DNA of 28,271 nt from a virus: positions 1-28,271 of the IMG/VR virus record IMGVR_UViG_3300013089_000003. One strand, written 5' to 3'. The notes beneath the pieces are model-generated. The model was not told where the DNA came from and searched no databases. It was given only the letters and a program-made list of their open reading frames with translations. Positions 22,812-28,271 of this stretch are shown piece by piece; position 1 is the stretch's first letter; every line of letters begins with the position of its first letter. The translations under genes and the position numbers were made by a program.

Positions 22812-24179
22812 ATGCAGGTGAAGTTCGATCCAATCCTGGGCAGGCTGCGCGCGGACGACAGCGGCGGCGAAGCCCCGGTCACGAGCGTAAACGGCGAAGT
22901 CGGGGACGTGGTTCTCGGCGCCGAGGATATCGATATTGCTGACGCCGGCGGGCTGTTCACGGCCACGGAGGTCGAAGGCGCGCTTCAGGAGTTAGGGGGC
23001 AAAGATGTATGTGCATTCTGGCATTACCAAGTTGCTGCGGGAACAACAGGATCTCTGTCGCCTCCGGCGGGAGGGACGCTCGTGCTCGACTGGGGCCCGG
23101 ATGGCACGGATGTACTGGTGTCTAAGGCTGGTACTGACAGTCGTCCGAACTGGGAGAGTGCGGAGACTGCTGGCGGGGTGCGGATCACCGCGACGCTTGA
23201 TGCGGGAGGCAATTGGGCTCTTTCCGGTACCCCCAGCGCCTACCCCGTGCACCTCGTGTTCCTCTACCGAAGCCCCCTAGCGCTGTACGATTACAGGTAC
23301 TCGCTGCATGAAGTCTCGGACGTGGACTCGCACACGCATCCGACCGGGGATCTACCCGATGATGTGATGCTCAAGAGTGTCTATGACACGGACGACAACG
23401 CGAAGGTTGAATGGGCCGAGGGTGTCTATGACACCGTCAACGGGTTGCCCCATTACGGTGAGTACATCAGTCGACGGATGATCGGGCTGTACGGATATAA
23501 CGTCCAGTGGTGGGGTGGAAACGACACCGAGATTGCCTTCTCGTTTGGCGGTGTCTCACCAATGACGATGCTCGGAGTCAGCGGCTATGGTGGCTGTAGC
23601 ATCACTGTGGACGAGGACCATTACTGGAATGAATGCAGTGCCGAGCCGCTGTTGCGCTTTGCCTTCACGCACCATGGCATGGGCCCTGTCCTTGTGAAGC
23701 CGTCTAATTCTCCTTCGTTCGTGATAGCTCCAGGGGAGGGATTCTGGGTCTTGTCTCACCTTTGGGGTTCGACGGTCATTCCGGCCGTTGGGGCTGGGGG
23801 CGGATCGTCCGGCGATGGCGGAACAACGGGATGGATTGAGGCGGGAGAATATCTGTGGGCCGGCGACTGGGTGAACCTGTACGATGATTCGGGCACGCTG
23901 AAGGTGCGCAAGGCGGATGCCACCGCGGAGGGCAAGCGGGCACATGGGTTTGTGCTCGCGGCGGTGAGTGCCGGGAGCGGGGCGGTGCTGTGCACCTCGG
24001 GCGTGAACAATCAGATCAGCGGGCTGACGCTTGGCGCGGACTACTGGCTCGCGACGACGGCCGGCGCGGAGACCGCAACGGCTCCCACCGGATCCGGCAA
24101 TGTCTCGCAACGCCTGGGCATTGCGCTTTCCGCGACAGAGATCCCCTTCCAGCCGGGACCGGCTGTGACGGTGACGTAG
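22812..24179 (+). CDS. Tail fibre / adhesin-like protein, 455 aa
   Basis: The 455-residue product starts with a virion-attachment-type region: VTSVNGEVGDVVLGAEDID (residues 23-41), then FTATEVEGALQELG (about 49-62). This is the common N-terminal unit of many phage fibres. The middle (about 70-335) is beta-rich, with many Trp, Tyr and Gly residues, and no enzyme motif is seen. It may be a receptor-binding domain. After a Gly/Ser linker (VGAGGGSSGDGG, about 326-337), residues 340-455 form a separate domain. It has EAGEYLWAGDWVNLYDDSG, HGFVLAAVSAGSGAVL and LGADYWLATTAGAETATAPT, the kind found at the ends of other tail proteins. The receptor is unknown. Confidence 0.7.
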   Translation: MQVKFDPILGRLRADDSGGEAPVTSVNGEVGDVVLGAEDIDIADAGGLFTATEVEGALQELGGKDVCAFWHYQVAAGTTGSLSPPAGGTLVLDWGPDGTDVLVSKAGTDSRPNWESAETAGGVRITATLDAGGNWALSGTPSAYPVHLVFLYRSPLALYDYRYSLHEVSDVDSHTHPTGDLPDDVMLKSVYDTDDNAKVEWAEGVYDTVNGLPHYGEYISRRMIGLYGYNVQWWGGNDTEIAFSFGGVSPMTMLGVSGYGGCSITVDEDHYWNECSAEPLLRFAFTHHGMGPVLVKPSNSPSFVIAPGEGFWVLSHLWGSTVIPAVGAGGGSSGDGGTTGWIEAGEYLWAGDWVNLYDDSGTLKVRKADATAEGKRAHGFVLAAVSAGSGAVLCTSGVNNQISGLTLGADYWLATTAGAETATAPTGSGNVSQRLGIALSATEIPFQPGPAVTVT

Positions 24180-24189
24180 GAGACATCGG

Positions 24190-25224
24190 ATGGCTGATCG
24201 TAGACCATTGGCGTTGGTGGCTGGGCTGTTGAAGGAGTTTCCCGAGGGGGATCACCTCACCCACCTATTGGTAGATTTGCCGAGAAACACAGAGGTGCTC
24301 GCGGATACAAAGACCCTGGGCAACGACTGCGATCCGATCCAACTGCTTGACCCGGACGGGGCAACCCGGGCGGTAGTTCTGCCCACGGCCCCGCTTATTC
24401 CGCTACTGGTGATCCAGAATACTGGCACGACATCCAGCGACATCCTCGCGATCTATGCAGACACCCCAAGCAACCCAGCTGCAGGGGACTATCTGAACTT
24501 TGATGGGGCACTGCTTTTTATCCACCAATCCGGAACGACATGGACCCGGTTACCAATCGGGGCCAAGTGCCTCGGAATAAACGCCATGGGGTACGGCTTT
24601 GGGGAAGGCGCAAAAGCCTATACGGAGTCATCGGTTGCCATGGGCGCCAGCGCCAATGCGCACGCTGCGAATGCTACAGCGTTCGGCAGTGATGCAGGTG
24701 TGAGTAGCTCCGGGGAGGTGGGCACGGCGATTGGGGCGTCAACGTATGTGAACCACTATGGGGCGGTTGCCCTGGGATACAGGAGTGAGAGTGGTCGGGA
24801 ACTGGAGACCGTGCGTAGTATTGGAGCTTCCGCCCAGGCTGCAATCTCAGAGATTGGATGGTATGCGGTCACGTTCGATGCCTCCCCATACCAATTGCGC
24901 GTAGGGAATCGCACAAACACCCATTGCACCCTCGCCGCAAACACCGCAGCAATGTTCCATGTGGATCTACTGGCGCGTGATAACGCTGCTGGGAACGTGA
25001 AGGCCTGGCGCTTCAGCGGGATCATCAAGCGGGATGGGTCAAACAATACCTCTATCGTGGGAACACCCACGAAGGATGTGCTCGGGGCCGATTCCGGGGC
25101 GTCTGCATGGGACGCGACGGTAACGGCTGACGATACGAACGAGGCCCTGGCAGTCCAAGTCACGGGCGCCGCGTTCACCGGCATTGAATGGGCGGGGCGC
25201 GGACAACTCACGGAGATCCGATAA
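24190..25224 (+). CDS. Tail fibre protein with YadA-like beta-roll repeats
   Basis: The 344-residue product has a N-terminal region of about 130 residues (RTVVLPTAP-like strands, LLVIQNTGTT), then a stretch resembling left-handed beta-roll repeats of trimeric autotransporter heads: SSVAMGASANAHAANATAFG, then GTAIGASTYVNHYGAVALGY (about 155-196). Such repeats imply a trimeric rod. The C-terminal 145 residues form a distinct beta-rich domain with WYAVTFDASPYQLRVGNR, HVDLLARDNAAGNVKAW and GTPTKDVLGADSGASAWDA. This kind of tip domain is common in phage fibre-like proteins. TAGGAG (24177-24182) precedes the ATG. The stop overlaps the start of the next gene as TAATG. Confidence 0.7.
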   Translation: MADRRPLALVAGLLKEFPEGDHLTHLLVDLPRNTEVLADTKTLGNDCDPIQLLDPDGATRAVVLPTAPLIPLLVIQNTGTTSSDILAIYADTPSNPAAGDYLNFDGALLFIHQSGTTWTRLPIGAKCLGINAMGYGFGEGAKAYTESSVAMGASANAHAANATAFGSDAGVSSSGEVGTAIGASTYVNHYGAVALGYRSESGRELETVRSIGASAQAAISEIGWYAVTFDASPYQLRVGNRTNTHCTLAANTAAMFHVDLLARDNAAGNVKAWRFSGIIKRDGSNNTSIVGTPTKDVLGADSGASAWDATVTADDTNEALAVQVTGAAFTGIEWAGRGQLTEIR

Positions 25225-25514
25225 TGGCTAGCGATGAGCCCAGAATCCGCCTGCCCGATCCCGGGATACCTATCCCGGAACCCCCACTGAGTACGCCGGA
25301 CACGGTCTGGAGGCTAGAGGACGTGATGCTCGATCCCTCGAAGGGCCACGGCATTGGGCGCTTGGTGGCCTATGCAAACCCCGGAGCTATGGCGATCGGG
25401 GAACCACCGGTTGAGACCCGAATCCTGGTGAACGACCGGATGCTCGAGGACAATCCCGCAGAGCTGGCTGCGCTGGTGGAGCTGTTGGGCAGTCTGTTCG
25501 ACGTGGAGGACTGA
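25224..25514 (+). CDS. Small hypothetical fibre-module protein, 96 aa
   Basis: The 96-residue product begins with a proline-rich, extended region (RLPDPGIPIPEPPLSTPDTV, residues about 7-26). It continues with WRLEDVMLDPSKG and ends with a short acidic helix, AELAALVELLGSLFDVED. No family is recognised. Coupling to the fibre gene (TAATG overlap at 25222-25226) and 4 nt spacing to the next gene make it a real member of the operon. It could be a fibre chaperone or a minor virion protein, but neither is shown. An upstream in-frame ATG at 25188 is inside the fibre gene and less likely. Confidence 0.6.
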   Translation: MASDEPRIRLPDPGIPIPEPPLSTPDTVWRLEDVMLDPSKGHGIGRLVAYANPGAMAIGEPPVETRILVNDRMLEDNPAELAALVELLGSLFDVED

Positions 25515-25518
25515 CGCG

Positions 25519-25869
25519 ATGAGCGAGAGCCTGTGCAGGCGCGAGTTTGTTTCGGTGGAGGTGGACTCCGGGGCGGAGGCGTTCTTCTCCATCGCCTGGC
25601 AGGGGGGCCTGCACGGGATCTTCGAGTACTGCGCGGAGAAAGCGGGCCACGTGCGCATGGGCACGGTGATGTTCGGGACGCTCCCGGGGGCGGCCTACGG
25701 GGACACGGGGGCGCTTCAGAGCAACGAGCACACCCAGTTCAGCTACGGAACCGGGGTAACCGCGGTGGCCGCGCAGATCAATGGCAGCACAACGGATATC
25801 GAGTTGGCTACGTCCTCGGATGCAAACGGAGTGACGGTAACAGGGTGGCTGCGACTATGGTCCGACTGA
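25519..25869 (+). CDS. Hypothetical beta-rich protein, 116 aa
   Basis: The 116-residue product is predicted to be a small beta sandwich. It starts with MSESLCRREFVSVEVDSG, has two short aromatic strands (FFSIAWQGG, GIFEYCAEKAG) and ends with GSTTDIELATSSDANGVTVT then GWLRLWSD. The last strand and Trp-rich end suggest packing against another protein. No family was recognised. Its location between the fibre genes and the glycosyltransferase-like gene suggests a virion-surface or accessory role. It overlaps the next gene by 13 nt. A different frame is also open across this gene and continuous with the next gene, but the protein given here has the more natural composition. Confidence 0.55.
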   Translation: MSESLCRREFVSVEVDSGAEAFFSIAWQGGLHGIFEYCAEKAGHVRMGTVMFGTLPGAAYGDTGALQSNEHTQFSYGTGVTAVAAQINGSTTDIELATSSDANGVTVTGWLRLWSD

Positions 25870-27158
25870 AGCCTGGATTCATCGTGAGTGCGAAGCCTGG
25901 TGCGTTTGCCGGGGCGATTGCGCGAGCCGCGGCCGGGGGGTTTCCCGTCACGTCCGGATACGTACCGCCGGCGGGAACGAAGTATGTCTTCACCGGCAGC
26001 ATTACCGAGGATACGGATCTGCGAGCCCTGGCCACGGCGTTGCGTGAGGGTGGCCTGGCGGAGTACACCAGCGCGGCTGGCGAGACGGTGCTTGATGTGT
26101 GGAATTTCCCCGAGGGAAAGCCCCGCAAGCCCGCCGCCTGTCTCCCGCAAAAGCTGAGCCCGCAGGCGCTGGGATGGACCAAGCCCGAACGGGCGACCGT
26201 GCTGAAAGACACCGCAATGGTAGTGTTGGTGCAGGGGGCGGACCGCAAGCGGGTGGATGCCTTCCGGACCGCACTGCGGGCCTGGCTCTGGCTGGACCCG
26301 TTGCCCAGGATCATGGTCACTGAGCTGGTGGCGCCGGGGGAGAGGCAGGTATACATCCTGGCGATTGATGATGTGTTGCGTGAGGCTGGCTTTCACGGGG
26401 GAGGCGCGGTGGAGTATTCGTGTCTGGAACTGGACGAGTTGCACGTGGGGCTCTTCCAGAAAGAGGCCGTGATCAACCGCATGACGCGTGCGGCAAATCC
26501 TCTTGTGCGCTATGTCGGCTCGATCGATGCGGAGTTTCTCCCCCTGCGGCAAGCCTGGGCGGGGCAATGGCGAGAGGAGCTGGCCAGCGGGACCCTGGCG
26601 CTACAGCCCTTCACCCACTACAGCGACACGCGGGACTCGATGAAACGGAACATCCCCTCCTTCTGCTCGGCCCGGATGCGCGCCGGCGGAATCCGCAGGG
26701 AAGTGGCGCCCGGGTTTGGCTGGTGCTTCAACCGGGAGTGGTTCCAGGACATTGGTGGGATGAATCCGTTCTTCGTGCCGGGGGGCGGGGATACCGCATG
26801 GACACTCCGGCTCGATCCTGCCTCCCAGTTCGCCGCGGCTGTCCTCAAGCTGCCCTGGTGGGCGAGGGTCTTCGACGAGACCGGTTACACGCCCACTCCC
26901 GAGCTGGCCGCGGCGGGCGGTGGAGCCTTGCACGTCTGGCACGGGAATTTCGTCGGGCGGCAGTACCGCCGGCGCAATGTGGCGCTCTCGATGCTCACCG
27001 AGAACATCCTCCCAGGCGTGGAGTTGGATGGGCAGGGGCTGGTGTGCTCGGTGGGGCGGCTGGGTCGGCAGATCCAGTACGTGTGCATGCGCAAAGCGGC
27101 GATGAGTGACGATCTGGCTATGGGGCGGATTGTGGATGAGGCAAAGCGAGTCGAATGA
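25857..27158 (+). CDS. Glycosyltransferase-like protein at the end of the fibre module
   Basis: The 433-residue product has an unrecognised N-terminal region (residues 1-115) and then a GT-A type glycosyltransferase-like region. The first strand is MVVLVQG (121-127). A helix follows, then PRIMVTELVAPGE (about 150-162). LFQKEAVINRM (about 202-212) matches the nucleotide-binding helix. The metal-site position reads IDAEF with D224 and E226, where D-x-D is usual. The acceptor region has FGWCFNREWFQDIGG and GGGDTAW (D312), and the end has LHVWHGNFVGRQYRRR (H359, H362), typical of phage-linked GT2-like enzymes. Donor and acceptor are unknown. It may decorate fibre or host glycans. It starts at ATG 25857 inside the previous gene. 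Confidence 0.7.
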   Translation: MVRLKPGFIVSAKPGAFAGAIARAAAGGFPVTSGYVPPAGTKYVFTGSITEDTDLRALATALREGGLAEYTSAAGETVLDVWNFPEGKPRKPAACLPQKLSPQALGWTKPERATVLKDTAMVVLVQGADRKRVDAFRTALRAWLWLDPLPRIMVTELVAPGERQVYILAIDDVLREAGFHGGGAVEYSCLELDELHVGLFQKEAVINRMTRAANPLVRYVGSIDAEFLPLRQAWAGQWREELASGTLALQPFTHYSDTRDSMKRNIPSFCSARMRAGGIRREVAPGFGWCFNREWFQDIGGMNPFFVPGGGDTAWTLRLDPASQFAAAVLKLPWWARVFDETGYTPTPELAAAGGGALHVWHGNFVGRQYRRRNVALSMLTENILPGVELDGQGLVCSVGRLGRQIQYVCMRKAAMSDDLAMGRIVDEAKRVE

Positions 27159-27166
27159 GTCTTCAC

Positions 27167-27202
27167 GGGGCGTAACCCGGCTTGGCCCCAATCATCGCCG
27201 GG
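27167..27202 (+). other. Potential H-type RNA pseudoknot after a UGA stop
   Basis: Stem 1 is GGGGC (27167-27171) pairing with GCCCC (27185-27189). Stem 2 is CCCGGC (27176-27181) pairing with GCCGGG (27197-27202). Loops are GTAA (4 nt), TTG (3 nt) and AATCATC (7 nt). All 11 pairs are Watson-Crick. It starts 8 nt after the UGA at 27156-27158 and ends just before the ribosome binding region of the lipoprotein gene. A simple hairpin using stem 2 alone is the alternative. Confidence 0.4.
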
Positions 27203-27224
27203 CAAGGTGAAATGAGGTGATGCG

Positions 27225-27839
27225 ATGAGATGGAAGGTGAGTTGGTTGGTGATGCTGTTCTGCTGCGTGGTGCTGGGGCTGCTGATGGCGGGGTGCCAAA
27301 TGCCCTTGGCAGGTGGTAGGGCGGTGCTGGTGCTGCCCTTTGCCAGGTCGCCGGTTGTGCTGGACAGCCAGGGGACTCAGACGGTGCATGATGCGGACCA
27401 TCTGGGGCCGGGAAGCGGAACGGATGCGGCCACGGTGGCCAACCCTGATGGGAGCAAGGTGGCTTCGGCCGGCGGGTTCATGATACAGGTGACCGGGAAC
27501 GATGCGCGCAATGCACGATCGACCGATACCGGCCTGGCCGATCAGCAATCTACAGTTGCTGGCAGAGAGACGGGCAGCGTCGACGCCTCCGGACCGCGAA
27601 AGCTCGATAAAGCGCTATCGATACCGATCAATGCGGCGCCGGGTGCAGGGGTTACCGTTCCTGGGGTTGGAGGTGTCCCCGCGGCCGGTGGGGAGGATGG
27701 CGCGGCCGTCGAACCACGATTGCCGGACCGCATACAACTGGAGATTTCTGAAGAGGACCTTGAAGAGATAGCCAACCGGGCATCGCGCAAGGTGCTTCAG
27801 GCATACGATACGGTGTCGCTGGGTCGGGCGTCTCCGTGA
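27225..27839 (+). CDS. Predicted lipoprotein, 204 aa
   Basis: The 204-residue product starts with a basic N-region (MRWK), a hydrophobic core and the lipobox LMAGC ending at Cys24. It is therefore probably lipidated and exported by signal peptidase II. Gln at +2 after the Cys suggests outer-membrane sorting by the E. coli rule. The mature part is a flexible Gly-, Ala-, Asp- and Thr-rich region (about 45-165), with a short helical acidic-basic end, EDLEEIANRASRKVLQAYD. It could be an outer-membrane spanin-like or superinfection-exclusion lipoprotein. No partner is visible in the window, so neither is assigned. GAGGTGA sits just before ATG 27225. The stop overlaps the next GTG start as GTGA. 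Confidence 0.65.
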   Translation: MRWKVSWLVMLFCCVVLGLLMAGCQMPLAGGRAVLVLPFARSPVVLDSQGTQTVHDADHLGPGSGTDAATVANPDGSKVASAGGFMIQVTGNDARNARSTDTGLADQQSTVAGRETGSVDASGPRKLDKALSIPINAAPGAGVTVPGVGGVPAAGGEDGAAVEPRLPDRIQLEISEEDLEEIANRASRKVLQAYDTVSLGRASP

Positions 27840-28271
27840 CCGAGCTTCCTCCAAGGTTTGTGTCCCCCCCGGTGATCGTGGACGCAATGAGCGACCGCGT
27901 GAGCTGGGGGGAGTTTCTCCGTTGGGACCCGCTCGCGCATACCTGGGACGTGACTGAGACGGTGATTATTGCGCTGCGGGGGTGCACCCTGCTTCCGGGG
28001 CACCACGGCAAACACTGGCAGGTGAGGGGGTCGCGTACGCTGTTGGTCGAGCGTGGCTATTCGTTCGACGGGGCCTCGGGACCCGCAGTCGACGGACCGA
28101 CGATCCTGCTGGCTGCATTGGTCCATGATATCATCTGTACCCCCTACCGGTGCGAGTCCGGACGCAAGCAATACCCGGTAGACTCGTACTGGAAGCGGCA
28201 CGCGATCTATTACAGGATTGCTCGGGCACAGGGCACAGCATGGTTCCGGGCAGCGTATCATTGGCTTGGGC
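27836..28271 (+). CDS. DUF1353-like phage protein, truncated by the window edge
   Basis: From GTG 27836 the frame is open for 145 codons to the window end, with no stop. The key block is VERGYSFDGASGPAVDGPTI (residues about 77-96), followed by LLAALVHDIICTPYR. It matches the DUF1353 pattern as I know it, with an aromatic-x-x-D-G-A-S-x-P turn and an A-x-x-H-D motif. Downstream are YWKRHAIYYRIARAQG and WFRAAYHW. DUF1353 proteins are common in phage late regions, often near lysis genes. Their role is not established. The start overlaps the lipoprotein stop (GTGA), so the two are likely co-translated. Confidence 0.75.
   Translation, partial: MTELPPRFVSPPVIVDAMSDRVSWGEFLRWDPLAHTWDVTETVIIALRGCTLLPGHHGKHWQVRGSRTLLVERGYSFDGASGPAVDGPTILLAALVHDIICTPYRCESGRKQYPVDSYWKRHAIYYRIARAQGTAWFRAAYHWLG

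Noticed and set aside
25533-25856. N-terminal extension of the glycosyltransferase-like protein across the preceding gene (541-residue frame)
   Set aside because: The extension is Gly/Arg-rich and is the out-of-frame reading of the 116-residue gene at 25519-25869. ATG 25857 with an upstream AGGGTGG is the natural start.
22812-28271. Diversity-generating retroelement as in BPP-1 (variable fibre region, template repeat, reverse transcriptase)
   Set aside because: No reverse transcriptase gene, no C-type lectin-like variable end and no adenine-variable repeat pair were seen. Such elements could lie outside the window.

Overview
The window is about 28 kb of GC-rich DNA, with every recognisable gene on the + strand in a tight run of overlapping or nearly abutting frames. 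Gene content and order show the virion (late) region of a short-tailed phage (podovirus) or podovirus-like prophage. The capsid proteins most resemble, from memory of the families, those of Bordetella phage BPP-1: its head-to-tail connecting portal, a Bbp19-like protein, the major capsid protein and a Bbp16-like cement protein. The tail and ejection genes follow the T7 plan. The GC content, the lipobox protein and the T7-type tail suggest a Gram-negative, high-GC host. The host cannot be named from the sequence.

Layout. Positions 1-1300 hold small accessory genes: a tiny basic protein, a SAM-dependent methyltransferase and two small unknowns. The terminase small and large subunits (1275-3319) follow and end at a likely intrinsic terminator. 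A 166-bp intergenic stretch dense in dyad symmetry then precedes the head module (3486-8328): a proline-rich small protein, portal, Bbp19-like protein, scaffold-like protein, major capsid protein, cement protein and a small unknown. The tail and ejection module (8332-22561) holds a gp11-like adaptor, a gp12-like nozzle with an inserted discoidin-like domain, a GNAT-like internal protein, two further internal virion proteins and one 2717-residue polyvalent protein. The host-contact module (22566-27158) has two fibre or adhesin proteins, several small proteins and a glycosyltransferase-like protein. The window ends with a lipoprotein and a truncated DUF1353-like gene.

How it works together. Terminase packages DNA through the portal into a capsid stabilised by cement protein. 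The adaptor and nozzle form the short tail, the fibres bind the host, and the internal proteins are probably ejected ahead of the DNA. The giant protein combines an HExxH zincin-like segment, a MuF-C-like domain, four F-S-(L/V)-G motifs near domain edges, two perfect QL(S/D)LF clamp-binding pentapeptides and hydrophobic segments. It looks like a multi-effector delivered at infection and is the most interesting protein here.

The main non-coding signals are the nested palindromes before the head module, strong hairpins around the capsid genes, and a well-formed potential H-type pseudoknot 8 nt after the stop codon of the glycosyltransferase-like gene. No tRNA, rRNA, CRISPR array, insertion sequence, integrase or diversity-generating retroelement was seen.
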